Below, one piece after another: positions 34,501 to 44,295 of a DNA stretch of 64,000 nt. The position numbers and the translations under genes are program-made. The DNA lies in contig DAIQOI010000001.1 of NCBI GenBank assembly GCA_036787955.1, forward strand, positions 186,001-250,000, given 5' to 3'. The stretch comes from UBA2336 sp036787955 (GTDB lineage Bacteria; Bacteroidota; Bacteroidia; Cytophagales; Cyclobacteriaceae). Every line of letters starts with the position of its first letter. Position 1 is the stretch's first letter. Below the pieces are notes generated by a model that had not been told where the DNA came from, made no database searches, and saw only the letters and a list, made by a program, of their open reading frames with translations.

Positions 34501-35676
34501 CTAATCAATGATTTCGTAAATACCGGCCACGCCTTGTCCGCCTCCCACGCAGGCTGTTACCATGCCGTATTTTTTCTTTTGCCTGCGCAGCTCATTTATA
34601 ATCTGTACCGACAACCTGGCTCCTGACGAACCCAGCGGATGGCCAACGGCAATGGCTCCGCCATTTACGTTCAATCTGCTGCGGTCTATGCCCAGCTCCT
34701 TCACCACCGCCAGCGATTGTGCCGCAAAAGCCTCGTTGAGTTCGATCAGGTCAATGTCATCGAGTTTTTTTCCGGCAGCCTTGAGCGCTTTGGGTATGGC
34801 AGCCACTGGTCCGATGCCCATAATGCGCGGCTCCACACCGGCAACTGCATAACTTACCAGCCGCGCCAATGGCTTAACATTCAGTTGTTTCACCATGCGC
34901 TCGCTCATTACACAAACAAATGCAGCGCCATCGGATGTTTGTGATGAGTTGCCGGCCGTTACAGTGCCGTTTTGTGCAAAAACAGGTTTAAGCTTGGCCA
35001 AAGCCTCCGGCGTGGTATCCGGCCGGATGCCCTCATCGGTATCGACCACAAACTCGCGGGTTTTTTTCTTCATGTCGGTATCCACATACACCTCTTTTAC
35101 CTTAATCGGAACCACCTCGTCTTTGAATTTTCCTTCTTTCCAGGCAGCGGCTGCCTTCATGTGCGATTGGTAAGAAAATTCATCCTGTTCTTCGCGCGAG
35201 ATCTTAAACTGCTTTGCTACCTCTTCTGCCGTCAGGCCCATGCTGGTGTAATAGGTAGGCGTTTCGGTAGCTATCTTGTAGTTGAGTGCTGTTTTGATAC
35301 CCATTACCGGCACCAGCGACATGGATTCGGTTCCTCCGGCAATAATTACATCGGCCATGCCGGCCTGTATGCGCTGACTGGCAATGGCAATGGCCTCCAG
35401 GCCTGATCCGCAATACCGGTTTACAATCATGCCAGGTACTTCGATGCCGAGCGCCAGCAGTGAAATCATGCGGCCCATCTGCATACCCTGTTCAGCCTCA
35501 GGCACGGCATTGCCCACAATCAGATCATCCACCATTTTGTTTTCAAGACCCGGAACAGATTTAACCAGGTGCTTGATGACTTCGGCCGCAAAGTCATCGG
35601 GACGGGCAAATCGGAAGCCTCCTTTTTTTGCTTTTCCCACGCCCGTGCGGTAGCCGGCTACGATGTATGCATCCAT
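34501..35676 (-). CDS. fadA: Acetyl-CoA acyltransferase (3-ketoacyl-CoA thiolase)
   Basis: A 391-residue thiolase carrying the two catalytic cysteines (NRYCGSGLEAIAIAS near 86-100; CVGGGQG near 379) and the histidine of GHPLGSSGAR. It cleaves 3-ketoacyl-CoA to acetyl-CoA and a shortened acyl-CoA. The sequence is closest to degradative rather than biosynthetic thiolases by operon context. It sits between the 3-hydroxyacyl-CoA dehydrogenase and the acyl-CoA dehydrogenase. Confidence 0.95.
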   Translation of the reverse strand: MDAYIVAGYRTGVGKAKKGGFRFARPDDFAAEVIKHLVKSVPGLENKMVDDLIVGNAVPEAEQGMQMGRMISLLALGIEVPGMIVNRYCGSGLEAIAIASQRIQAGMADVIIAGGTESMSLVPVMGIKTALNYKIATETPTYYTSMGLTAEEVAKQFKISREEQDEFSYQSHMKAAAAWKEGKFKDEVVPIKVKEVYVDTDMKKKTREFVVDTDEGIRPDTTPEALAKLKPVFAQNGTVTAGNSSQTSDGAAFVCVMSERMVKQLNVKPLARLVSYAVAGVEPRIMGIGPVAAIPKALKAAGKKLDDIDLIELNEAFAAQSLAVVKELGIDRSRLNVNGGAIAVGHPLGSSGARLSVQIINELRRQKKKYGMVTACVGGGQGVAGIYEIID

Positions 35677-35758
35677 ATTGATTCGTTGTTAGATATTTGT
35701 TGTTCGTTGTTCGCAGGTTTTGGTTTATGGTTGTCTAAATGACCGGTCAGGAATCAGC

Positions 35759-38158
35759 TCAGTTTCTGAGTGGCTTACCCCCTGTTAGTATTGCCTGAAT
35801 ACGTTCCAACGTTTTACGTTCACCGCAAAGCGACACAAAGGCTTCGCGTTCCAGGTCAAGCAGGTACTGCTCGCTTACTTCCTGCGGTGCAGTCAGGTCG
35901 CCTCCGCACATGATGTGCGCGATCTTCATGGCAATTTTCGCATCGTGGTCTGAAATGTACCCGCCCATCTTCATGCCGTTGACCCCTGCTGCCACCAGTG
36001 CCATTCCCGACCGGCCCAGCACACGTATGTGCTGGTCAGGAATGGGCTGTGTATATCCGGCCTGTGCCAGTTGCAACACCGTGCGTTTGGCTTCCAGTAT
36101 CTGCCGGTCGCGGTTTACCACAATTCTGTCTTGCGGGCGCAGGATACCCATTTCGCGGGCTTCCTCGGCCGACAGTGCCACCCTGGCTGTGGCAATATTC
36201 ATAAACGCACTTTGCAAGGCGTTCATTTCGGCATCGCCCTCCAGGTAGCGGTCGCTTACGCGCCTGGTGAGTTCCTTGGTTCCACCACCGCCTGGTATAA
36301 GACCCACGCCTACTTCTACAAGGCCAATGTAAGTTTCTGCAGCCGCCACGGCCACATCGGCATGCAGCGTCATTTCGCACCCGCCTCCCAGGGTACGGCC
36401 GGCTGGCGCCACCACCACGGGTACAGCAGAATACCGCAGTCGCATAACCGACTTCTGGAACATGCGCACCATGAAATCGATTTCGTCATAATCCTGTTCA
36501 ATGGCATACATAAACACCAGTCCCAGGTTGGCGCCCAACGAAAAATCTGCCCCCTGATGGCCCACCACCAGTCCCTGAAAATCTTTTTCGGCCAGGTCGA
36601 TGGCTTTATTCAGCCCTTCGATAACCGCACTGCCCAGCGTATAGGATTTGCTGTGCCAGCTGAAGTTGAGCACGCCATCGCCAAGGTCAATAACCTTGCT
36701 TTCAGCATTTTTCCACACCACATTGTTGCTCAGGTTTTCGAGAATAATAAATCCTTCGCGGCCCGGTATGGACTTATAGGATTTTGAGGGGATGTCGTAG
36801 TACTTCCGTTTTCCGTCCTCCACTTTGTAAAACGACGTATGCCCGGCTGCAAGCATATCGTACACCCATTGGGCGGGTTTATAGCCCATGCCCTCCATGG
36901 CTTTCACGGTTTTTTCCACGCCCAGTGCGTCCCAGGTTTCGAAGGGACCCAGCTCCCACCCGAAGCCGGCACACACAGCATCATCTATGCGGTAAAGTTC
37001 ATCGCTGATTTCCGGTATACGGTTGGACGCATACTGGAACAGTCCATAAAAGCTGTCGCGGTAAAAATCACCGGCTTTATCTTTACCTGCCAACAACACC
37101 TTGAAGCGTTCGCGCAGGTTGTCGATGGTTTTGGTTGTTTCGAGTGTGGCAAATTTTACCTTTTGCTTCGGCTTGTATTCGAGTGTTTTTAAGTCAAGTG
37201 TATAGATTTCGCTTTTGCCGTTTTTATCTTTTACCTTTTTGTAAAAGCCCTGACCGGTTTTGTCGCCGAGCCATTTATTCTCATCCAGTTTGTTAACCAC
37301 GTCAGGCAGTTTAAATATCTCACGCCCTTCGTCCTGCGGCAATGCCGCATACAGGTTGTTTGCAACTTTAACCAGGGTATCCAGCCCCACTACATCCGAT
37401 GTTCGGAAAGTGGCCGACTTGGGGCGGCCTATAACCGGGCCGGTGAGTTTATCAACTTCGTCTACATTCAGGTCGAGTTTGCGCATGGTGTCAATTACCT
37501 TCAGCAGGGCCCATACGCCAATGCGGTTGCCAATGAAGGCGGGGGTGTCTTTGCAGAGCACAGAAACTTTACCCAGGTACAGATCGCCATAATGGAGAAG
37601 AAATTTCGTGATTTCAGGGTCCGTATCGGGGGTAGGTATTACTTCAAACAGGCGCAGGTAGCGGGGCGGATTGAAGAAGTGCGTGCCGGCAAAATGCTTT
37701 TTAAAATCGGCCGAGCGGCCCTCGGCCAGCAGGTGAATAGGTATGCCGGATGTGTTGGAGGTGGTGAGTGTGCCCGGTTTGCGGTATTGTTCTACCTGTT
37801 CATACACTTTTCGCTTAATCTCCAGATTTTCCACCACCACTTCGATGATCCAGTCATAGTCTTTAATGCGGGGCAGGTCGTCTTCAAAATTCCCGAGTGC
37901 AATTCGCGATACGAATTTTTTGCTGTAAATGGGCCCCGGTGATGATTTGAGGCACTTATCAAACGAAGTCTGCACAATACGATTGCGCACGGCCTTATCG
38001 CTCAAAGAAAGGCCTTTTGCCTTTTCCTCCTCGGTTAATTCTTTCGGCACAATATCCAGCAACAAAACTTCACAGCCAATGTTGGCGAAGTGGCAGGCAA
38101 TGGAAGAGCCCATAACACCTGATCCCAGTACGGCAACTTTGCGGATAATTCTTTTCAT
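35759..38158 (-). CDS. 3-hydroxyacyl-CoA dehydrogenase / enoyl-CoA hydratase fusion
   Basis: A 799-residue bifunctional enzyme. The N-terminal dehydrogenase has the NAD-binding GSGVMGSSIACHFANIG, GTHFFNPPRYLRLFEV and IGNRIGVWALL motifs plus the C-terminal 3HCDH domains; from about residue 500 an enoyl-CoA hydratase/isomerase (crotonase) domain follows (GSAVIEGLNKAIDLAEKDF, GRTLGGGCEMTLHADVAVAA, GLIPGGGGTKELTR). The domain order is the reverse of E. coli FadB. It lies 82 bases upstream of the thiolase and 30 bases downstream of the marR stop. Confidence 0.93.
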   Translation of the reverse strand: MKRIIRKVAVLGSGVMGSSIACHFANIGCEVLLLDIVPKELTEEEKAKGLSLSDKAVRNRIVQTSFDKCLKSSPGPIYSKKFVSRIALGNFEDDLPRIKDYDWIIEVVVENLEIKRKVYEQVEQYRKPGTLTTSNTSGIPIHLLAEGRSADFKKHFAGTHFFNPPRYLRLFEVIPTPDTDPEITKFLLHYGDLYLGKVSVLCKDTPAFIGNRIGVWALLKVIDTMRKLDLNVDEVDKLTGPVIGRPKSATFRTSDVVGLDTLVKVANNLYAALPQDEGREIFKLPDVVNKLDENKWLGDKTGQGFYKKVKDKNGKSEIYTLDLKTLEYKPKQKVKFATLETTKTIDNLRERFKVLLAGKDKAGDFYRDSFYGLFQYASNRIPEISDELYRIDDAVCAGFGWELGPFETWDALGVEKTVKAMEGMGYKPAQWVYDMLAAGHTSFYKVEDGKRKYYDIPSKSYKSIPGREGFIILENLSNNVVWKNAESKVIDLGDGVLNFSWHSKSYTLGSAVIEGLNKAIDLAEKDFQGLVVGHQGADFSLGANLGLVFMYAIEQDYDEIDFMVRMFQKSVMRLRYSAVPVVVAPAGRTLGGGCEMTLHADVAVAAAETYIGLVEVGVGLIPGGGGTKELTRRVSDRYLEGDAEMNALQSAFMNIATARVALSAEEAREMGILRPQDRIVVNRDRQILEAKRTVLQLAQAGYTQPIPDQHIRVLGRSGMALVAAGVNGMKMGGYISDHDAKIAMKIAHIMCGGDLTAPQEVSEQYLLDLEREAFVSLCGERKTLERIQAILTGGKPLRN

Positions 38159-38188
38159 GTTGTGCTGTTTAATCTTTCAAATACCTGG

Positions 38189-38647
38189 TTAATTTTTTAA
38201 CGACAGATCCTCTGAGTAAATATTACTTTTTTCAACCAGCCGGGCAATGCGCTGAATCACGTCGAAGAAAACATTTAATTTTTCTTCGGCTATCTCCTGG
38301 CGCACGGCTTCATTAAATCGGATTACAATTTTTTTGGCTTCTTCCCGCCATTGGCAGCCGGCCTTGGTAAGGCATATACGCACCGAGCGTTTATCGGCCG
38401 GGTCAATTTCGCGGTATATCAGGCCTTTTTCTTCCAGGGTGCGCAGCAGGCGGGTAAGGCTGCGCGGCTCCAGGCCCATGCGGGGGGCAATTTTGGTGGC
38501 GGGGGTGCCATTTTCCATGTCAATGTTCAGCAAGGCAAAGCCCATGGACATGGTGGCATTGAACTGCATGGCCTGCTGGTTGTACATGCGCGAAATAGCA
38601 AGCCAGGCCAGCCGGATGTGGTAATCAACGGTTTCTTCCTTCCTCAT
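38189..38647 (-). CDS. MarR-family transcriptional regulator of the beta-oxidation operon
   Basis: A 152-residue winged-helix regulator: recognition-helix region KIAPRMGLEPRSLTRLLRTL, wing EKGLIYREIDPADKRSVRIC. The ATG at MRKEETVDYH is chosen because upstream in-frame codons add no conserved residues. First gene of the beta-oxidation operon and preceded by a palindrome. By analogy with MarR regulators of aromatic and fatty acid degradation it probably represses its own operon and is relieved by an acyl-CoA, which is inference. Confidence 0.88.
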   Translation of the reverse strand: MRKEETVDYHIRLAWLAISRMYNQQAMQFNATMSMGFALLNIDMENGTPATKIAPRMGLEPRSLTRLLRTLEEKGLIYREIDPADKRSVRICLTKAGCQWREEAKKIVIRFNEAVRQEIAEEKLNVFFDVIQRIARLVEKSNIYSEDLSLKN

Positions 38648-38683
38648 GGCAGATAACTGGCAGGGCAACAATGTACAAAAATA

Positions 38684-38701
38684 TATTATGCGCGCATACT
38701 A
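38684..38701 (-). promoter_or_regulatory. Candidate MarR operator
   Basis: TATTATGCGCGCATACTA is an 18-bp near-palindrome (16 of 18 positions symmetric) with a perfect 12-bp core TATGCGCGCATA. It lies 37 bases upstream of the marR ATG, where a self-repressing MarR dimer would bind. No other copy was noticed in the window. Confidence 0.55.
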
Positions 38702-39190
38702 AATTGATAAAAATCAGTTTTTCTGCCGGGTTTTACATCTAAATCTCTCTCCCTCAGTATTTGGAAATGACTGTTGCGCCTATGCCCGATGTGTAAAGGT
38801 TGATATATAATTTAATGGGGTAAGCCAAAACGTTACCTGCAAGCTTAAACAACGACCATTCAGACATTAAACAGACAGGATTTTAAGAAACAGGCGAGGA
38901 CTAATTTTGACAGGTGCACAACAATATATATAAGGAATATAACTTCTCTACAATTTGGACTGACAGTCCGACACGCAAGCCTGCGCAATAAAAAAATTAA
39001 AACACCCCCACCGCACAAAGAAATAAAATTCTATTGCCAACCCTTATTGGCACACCTGCCCGTCAGGCAGGCGGTTTGCTTTTTCCCAAAAACCTCCCCA
39101 GCTGAAACAAGGGCACAGTCAAAAGAGCCAATTTCCCAACGCTTTTTTAATTTACTTTGTATTCAAAATCTCAACAATGCTGAATATGCA
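38702..39190. other. Intergenic stretch at the left edge of the defence island
   Basis: About 490 bases without a convincing gene. It is AT-rich, has no long open frame with coding character, and includes a hyphenated repeat TGCCAA-N6-TTGGCA (39035-39052) and a 17-bp inverted-repeat element. A near -7 sequence (TACTTTG, about 39150) could start the island transcript. The segment CGTTACCTGCAAGC near 38831 looks like a junction between unlike sequences, but I cannot prove that. Confidence 0.5.
39055..39071. repeat. Left 17-bp inverted-repeat element flanking the island
   Basis: CCTGCC-CGTCA-GGCAGG, a 6-bp stem with a 5-base loop. Its reverse complement matches the element at 48041-48057 at 15 of 17 positions, so the two face each other across the island. 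Confidence 0.5.
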
Positions 39191-41941
39191 ATGACAGAAA
39201 ACAGATTTAAAACTGGCTCTGAATGGCGCTTATGGGATTTACACGTTCATACCCCATTTTCTCATTTGTCAAACGGATTTGGAAATGATTGGGATAACTA
39301 TGTCAAAGAACTCTTCAAAAGAGCTATCGCAAATAATATTTCTGTGATTGGTATTACCGACTACTTTACAATTGAGGGATACAAAAAAATCAAAACCGAC
39401 TATTTAAACAATGAGGAAAAATTAAATGAGTTATTTAAAGCCGAAGAAATTGAACAAATTAAGCAAATTCTTGTCTTACCCAATATTGAATTCCGCTTAA
39501 ATAAATTTGTTGGAACAAACCGAATAAATTTTCACATTATTTTATCTAACGAAATTTCCTTGACCGATATTGAAGAAAATTTTTTGCACGAAATTGACTT
39601 CATATATGAAGCTGCGCCACAAAGAGAAGATGAAAAGAGAAAACTTAAAACCAACAACCTTGAACAATTAGGTAAAAAGCTAATAGAGCAACATGAGCAT
39701 TTCAAAGGCAAAGCCCCTTTGTATATCGGAATGATGAATGCCGTTGTAGATGATGAACAGATATGTAAAATACTGGCTAACAAAATAAATATCTTTGAAG
39801 GAAAATATCTTATTGCACTACCTTCTGACGAAGATTTGAGTAGAGTTTCATGGAATGGTCAAGACCACCAAGCCAGAAAATTACTAATTCAAAAATCAGA
39901 TGTTCTAATAGCAACTAATCCCAACACAATTCAATGGGCATTAGGTAAAAAACATGAAACAGTTGAAGCCTTCATTAAGGAATTTAAAAGTCTCAAGCCA
40001 TGCATCGGGGGAAGCGATGCCCATACATTTGACGAACTATTCACTAAAAACCAGGACAGAAAAGTTTGGATAAAAGCAGACCTAACCTTTGAAGGACTGA
40101 AACAAATCATTTACGAGCCGGAAGAAAGAGTGAGAATACAGGAAACCAATCCCGCTTTTGATTTTGAAAAGTTTACTTTCACTGAAATTGAAATAGCAAA
40201 CCCGGTAACTGTCTTTGAAAATGAGCCTTTGTGTTTTGAAAAAAACACCATCCCGCTAAATCAGAACCTGGTTACAATCATAGGAGGAAGGGGTGCAGGC
40301 AAAAGTGTATTGATAAACTATTTCGCCAACGGGTTTAAACTATATAATATTCCTACTGAAAAATCATCTTTCAATCCTTCAGGTGATTTTAGGGTGAAAT
40401 GGAGAAAATCACTTCACAGCACAGATGAAGTATTTCCATTGAACACCCAACACGATTTGCCATTTCTTTTCATATCTCAAAGCGAAGTTAAAGATAAGGT
40501 AAAAGACCCTAAGGGATTAGGCGATGAAATTAAGAAGATACTGGAACTTGAAACACTCTCTTTTGACCGAAAAACGGATGAGACCATTCAAAACTATAAA
40601 TCGGAGTTTAACGCCATTCAGGAATGGTTTGACAAGCGGGACGAAAACAATAACCCGATTAATCAAAAATCTTATGTTCAGGAGGAAATAGATAAAAACC
40701 GGAATTTACTTGAAAGGATTACGACTGAGGAAAATAAAGAAAAGCTGGAAAAATATACTGCGAACATTGAGAAGCTGCAAGCCGGAGAAACTGACAAAAT
40801 CAATTTAGAGCAACTAAAAACAGACTTAACGGAATTTCAGCAAGCAACCAATGAGCAGATTACAATACTGAACAAGGGTATACCTGCCATTGATTTTAAG
40901 CCTCAGATTGACGCTATTGATGCTGCCCTAAAAGCAATTGACGGAATTATTAAAACGGCTCAGGAAGAAAATGAAAAAATTAAAGATGACTTTAAAGATT
41001 TCAAAGGTGATATAACTTCCTTGCTTTCCAATGTAGAACGGTTCAGGACAACGATTTCGGTTTATGAAAGGCGAAAGAAAGAAATTGAGGAAAAAGAAAA
41101 ACAACTTAGTGTTGCCCTAGCAAATAAAAAGAAAATTGGCGAATTGATTAATGCGGAATTATCACGCCATAAATCCACGATTGATGAGAATTGGAGCAAA
41201 CTCCTGCAAGGGAAGGAAGGATGGGACGAAAAGCAAAAGGAGTTAATGAAAAAAATCATTAACAACAGAGAAATTAAAATTGAAGGGGAAATAGTATTCA
41301 ACGAAGTTGCCTTTTACGAACTGGTAAAAGAACATATAGACGGCAGAATATTCAAGGGGAAAAACAGCATACAGGGTTTGAAAGATTTGGTCGGAATTAC
41401 TGACTTAGATACTTACATTGATTTTCTGAAAAATATTGATACATCCCTTCAAAAAGTTGAAAATTATTTGCGTTCGGGTAAAGTTGAGTTTGAGAAAATA
41501 TTTTATGACCTCCTCACCCGTTCAACCTATTTGTATGTTCAACCCAAAATCACATATAAAGGTAAACCGCTGAGTAAAATATCTGTAGGGCAAAGGGGAA
41601 CCATTTACCTCTGCCTGAAACTTGCAACCAACATCTTTTCTCAACCCATCATATTTGACCAGCCCGAAGATGACTTGGACAACGATTTTATTTTTAACGA
41701 CCTTATTAATATCTTCAAGGAAATTAAGCGTTACAGACAGGTTATCATCGTAACACACAATGCAAACATTGTTGTAAATGCAGATGCCGAGCAGGTAATC
41801 GTTGCAGAAAATAATGAAGAAAGATTGTCGTATAGAAGCGGGTCATTAGAAAATCCTGATATTAACACCTCAGTTTGCAATATCCTTGAAGGTGGAAAAC
41901 TTGCCTTTCAGCAAAGAAGAAATAAATATCATTTAAACTAA
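39191..41941 (+). CDS. trlF: TrlF-like PHP-domain/SMC-type ATPase
   Basis: A 916-residue protein of the TrlF AAA-like ATPase family. The N-terminal PHP phosphoesterase domain has the metal-binding DLHVHT (16-21), ITDYF and GSDAH (274-278) motifs. It is followed by an SMC/ABC-type ATPase: Walker A GGRGAGKS at 365-372, two antiparallel coiled-coil arms (about 455-715), signature SVGQRG near 800, Walker B IIFDQPEDDLDN near 820 and switch VTHNA. This layout is that of DNA- or RNA-end-processing defence ATPases. ATG at 39191 is preferred; 48 upstream codons read through a repeat and lack domain character. It ends 18 bases before the methyltransferase start. GC is lower than in flanking genes (22 of 60 in 39241-39300). 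Confidence 0.85.
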   Translation: MTENRFKTGSEWRLWDLHVHTPFSHLSNGFGNDWDNYVKELFKRAIANNISVIGITDYFTIEGYKKIKTDYLNNEEKLNELFKAEEIEQIKQILVLPNIEFRLNKFVGTNRINFHIILSNEISLTDIEENFLHEIDFIYEAAPQREDEKRKLKTNNLEQLGKKLIEQHEHFKGKAPLYIGMMNAVVDDEQICKILANKINIFEGKYLIALPSDEDLSRVSWNGQDHQARKLLIQKSDVLIATNPNTIQWALGKKHETVEAFIKEFKSLKPCIGGSDAHTFDELFTKNQDRKVWIKADLTFEGLKQIIYEPEERVRIQETNPAFDFEKFTFTEIEIANPVTVFENEPLCFEKNTIPLNQNLVTIIGGRGAGKSVLINYFANGFKLYNIPTEKSSFNPSGDFRVKWRKSLHSTDEVFPLNTQHDLPFLFISQSEVKDKVKDPKGLGDEIKKILELETLSFDRKTDETIQNYKSEFNAIQEWFDKRDENNNPINQKSYVQEEIDKNRNLLERITTEENKEKLEKYTANIEKLQAGETDKINLEQLKTDLTEFQQATNEQITILNKGIPAIDFKPQIDAIDAALKAIDGIIKTAQEENEKIKDDFKDFKGDITSLLSNVERFRTTISVYERRKKEIEEKEKQLSVALANKKKIGELINAELSRHKSTIDENWSKLLQGKEGWDEKQKELMKKIINNREIKIEGEIVFNEVAFYELVKEHIDGRIFKGKNSIQGLKDLVGITDLDTYIDFLKNIDTSLQKVENYLRSGKVEFEKIFYDLLTRSTYLYVQPKITYKGKPLSKISVGQRGTIYLCLKLATNIFSQPIIFDQPEDDLDNDFIFNDLINIFKEIKRYRQVIIVTHNANIVVNADAEQVIVAENNEERLSYRSGSLENPDINTSVCNILEGGKLAFQQRRNKYHLN

Positions 41942-41959
41942 TCAATTCAGAAACTGAAT

Positions 41960-43909
41960 ATGACAGAACTCATTTGGGAAGGAAAATACAAGGACGGAAA
42001 AAAGGTAGCCCCCGTAAGGATTGCCCTTCCCTTTCAGACCATTGAAACCATTAACGAAAGTGCAGCCGACAGACAAAAACGCCTCAGTAGCCTTTTTAAC
42101 CAAAAACAGGAAACGGGCGACTGGCGTAACCGACTGATTTGGGGCGATAAAAAATATGTGCTTCCTTCTTTGCTGCCCGAGTTTGCCGGAAAAGTTAACC
42201 TTATTTACATTGACCCGCCTTTTAATGTGGGGGCTGACTTTTCATTTACGGCTACTATTGGCGAACACCCCGACAGCGAAGACGATGAAACCACCACCTT
42301 TGTAAAACAACCCAGCATTATTGAACAAAAGGCATACAGGGATACCTGGGGCAAAGGATTAGACAGCTACCTGCAATGGTTTTATGAAACCGCTGTGTTG
42401 CTGCGGGAACTTTTAGCCGATGACGGCAGCATTTATGTGCATCTGGATTGGCATGTGGGGCATTATGCCAAATGCGTCTTGGATGAAGTGTTCGGCTATG
42501 AAAATTTCAGAAATGATATTTGTTGGCATTACAGCGGATGGAGACGTGCAGATAATAATCAGTTTAGCAGAAAGCATGATAACATATTCTTCTATACAAA
42601 ATCTCAGCATGAATGGAACTACAAAGTTGTTAAGGAAAGTTGGGTTCAAGATAAAAGTATATCCGAATTAAAAGAACTCGCAATTAAGTCAGATGAAAAA
42701 GGAGACTATTTTTTACAAAATGGAGATAAAATTTATTTGACAGAAATTCTGTCAGACTACATTGCTAATCGAAAACAAAGTATTAAAAAGGATGAAAACG
42801 GACAATATGTTTGGGCAGATGGACGCAATACAGTAAAAAGATATTTAAAAGATGTTTTAATTGAAGGAAAGGCAATTGATGATGTTTGGAATATTCGTGC
42901 ATTGACAACCTCTGCCGTTGAAAGATTAGCTTATGATACTCAAAAACCTGAACCATTAATTGGAAGAATAATTGAAGCAAGCAGCAACGAAGGCGATTTG
43001 GTTTTAGATTGTTTTTGCGGCAGCGGCACCACGGCAGCCGTGGCCGAAAAACTCAACCGCCGTTGGATTGCCTGCGACCTTGGTCGTTTTGCCATACACA
43101 CCACACGCAAACGCCTGCTGGGCATTCCCAATGTGAAGCCCTTTGTGGTTCAAAATCTTGGCAAATACGAACGGCAGCAATGGGTGCAGGCAGAGTTTCA
43201 AAATCCCGAAAACCGACTGCTGCAGGAAAAGGCCTATAAAAATTTTATCTGTGAACTCTATCACGCCAAACCCTTAGAAGGTTACACCTGGATCCATGGC
43301 GTAAAAGCAGGAAGGATGATTCATGTGGGTAGTGTAGAAACCCCTGTTACGGTAGAAGACATTAAGCAAACCATACTGGAGTTCTGGAAACTGGTAGGCA
43401 AGGAAAAATCCGCCACCACCAACGGCATTGATTTTCTGGGTTGGGATTTTGCCTTTGACATAAACGAAACAGCCGCCCAATTGGCAAAAAGCAACAAAGT
43501 AGATGTTAAGTTAAAGAAAATACCCCGCGAGGTATTGGAGAAAAAAGCCGTTGAGCAAGGCGACATTAAATTTTATGAACTGGCTTCTTTGAATGTCAAA
43601 ACCAAAATTGCGAAAAATCAACTCACCATAACGCTCGACAATTTCATCATCCCACCGGACGACATTCCGGAAGAAGTGAGAAACAGCATAAGCCATTGGA
43701 GCCAATGGATTGACTACTGGGCAGTGGATTGGAATTACCGCGAGGATACCTTTCACAACGAATGGCAGAGCTACCGCACCAAACAAAATCCGAAAATTGA
43801 ACTCACGGCAAGCAATATGTATGAGAAGGCGGGTAAATACATGGTGTTGGTTAAAGTAATTGACATTCTGGGTAATGACACAACCAAAGCATTGGAAATT
43901 AAGATATGA
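41960..43909 (+). CDS. mod: Type III-like modification methyltransferase (adenine N6 class, beta order)
   Basis: A 649-residue DNA methyltransferase. Catalytic motif IV DPPF at 85-88 precedes SAM-binding motif I CFCGSGTT (351-358), the beta order used by type III Mod proteins, with the target recognition region lying between them. The C-terminal 250 residues are an additional domain ending in an immunoglobulin-like strand (YMVLVKVIDILGNDTTKALE). GC changes abruptly inside the gene: 28/60 at 42001, 19/60 at 42541, 39/60 at 43021, which suggests exchange of the recognition segment. Its stop overlaps the next ATG (ATGA). It would protect host DNA from the Res protein encoded three genes downstream. 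Confidence 0.9.
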   Translation: MTELIWEGKYKDGKKVAPVRIALPFQTIETINESAADRQKRLSSLFNQKQETGDWRNRLIWGDKKYVLPSLLPEFAGKVNLIYIDPPFNVGADFSFTATIGEHPDSEDDETTTFVKQPSIIEQKAYRDTWGKGLDSYLQWFYETAVLLRELLADDGSIYVHLDWHVGHYAKCVLDEVFGYENFRNDICWHYSGWRRADNNQFSRKHDNIFFYTKSQHEWNYKVVKESWVQDKSISELKELAIKSDEKGDYFLQNGDKIYLTEILSDYIANRKQSIKKDENGQYVWADGRNTVKRYLKDVLIEGKAIDDVWNIRALTTSAVERLAYDTQKPEPLIGRIIEASSNEGDLVLDCFCGSGTTAAVAEKLNRRWIACDLGRFAIHTTRKRLLGIPNVKPFVVQNLGKYERQQWVQAEFQNPENRLLQEKAYKNFICELYHAKPLEGYTWIHGVKAGRMIHVGSVETPVTVEDIKQTILEFWKLVGKEKSATTNGIDFLGWDFAFDINETAAQLAKSNKVDVKLKKIPREVLEKKAVEQGDIKFYELASLNVKTKIAKNQLTITLDNFIIPPDDIPEEVRNSISHWSQWIDYWAVDWNYREDTFHNEWQSYRTKQNPKIELTASNMYEKAGKYMVLVKVIDILGNDTTKALEIKI

Positions 43910-44295
43910 ATGAAATAGAAATATACAAAACCCCCGATGGCACTACGCAGGTGGAAGTGCGTTTTGAAGGAGAAACATTTTGGTTAACTCTCAATCAAAT
44001 GGCACAAATATTTGAAAGAGATAAATCTGTAATATCCAGACATTTGCATAATATCTACAAAGAGGGTGAATTAGAAAGAAAATCAACTGTTGCAAAAAAT
44101 GCAACAGTTCAAATAGAAGCAGGCAGAAAGGTCAAAAGAGAAATTGAATACTACCATTTAGACGCTGTCCTATCCGTAGGTTACCGGGTAAACTCAAAAC
44201 GCGGCACCCAGTTTCGCCATCGCCAATGGGCAACACAAACATTATTTAATTCATTTACAATACGGTATAATGGTAAACCAAATAGAAATATATAA
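43906..44295 (+). CDS. Truncated RhuM-family protein (N-terminal domain only)
   Basis: A 129-residue protein matching only the N-terminal RhuM domain of the next gene: IYKTPDGTTQVEVRFEGETF, ERDKSVISRHLHNIYKEGEL and VGYRVNSKRGTQF. It lacks the helical linker and Fic/Doc domain. After a 6-base tandem-like insertion (R-H-R-Q-W instead of R-Q-W) the frame keeps WATQ and then runs into unrelated sequence and the start of the second copy, ending 26 bases inside it. Either a decaying duplicate or a separate DNA-binding antitoxin-like protein. Its first 64 bases of RhuM coding are nearly identical to the next gene. Confidence 0.7.
   Translation: MNEIEIYKTPDGTTQVEVRFEGETFWLTLNQMAQIFERDKSVISRHLHNIYKEGELERKSTVAKNATVQIEAGRKVKREIEYYHLDAVLSVGYRVNSKRGTQFRHRQWATQTLFNSFTIRYNGKPNRNI
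43913..43976 (+). repeat. 64-bp direct repeat, first copy
   Basis: Identical to 44280-44343 except for two substitutions (C/T at 43926 and G/A at 43969), at a spacing of 367 bases. The following sequence of the two genes diverges strongly, so the identity is local and recent, not just family conservation. Confidence 0.9.

Noticed and set aside
39047..39190. N-terminal extension of the TrlF frame (48 extra codons)
   Set aside because: It reads through the 17-bp inverted-repeat element and low-complexity sequence, and the ATG at 39191 places the PHP motif DLHVHT at the usual distance from the N-terminus.
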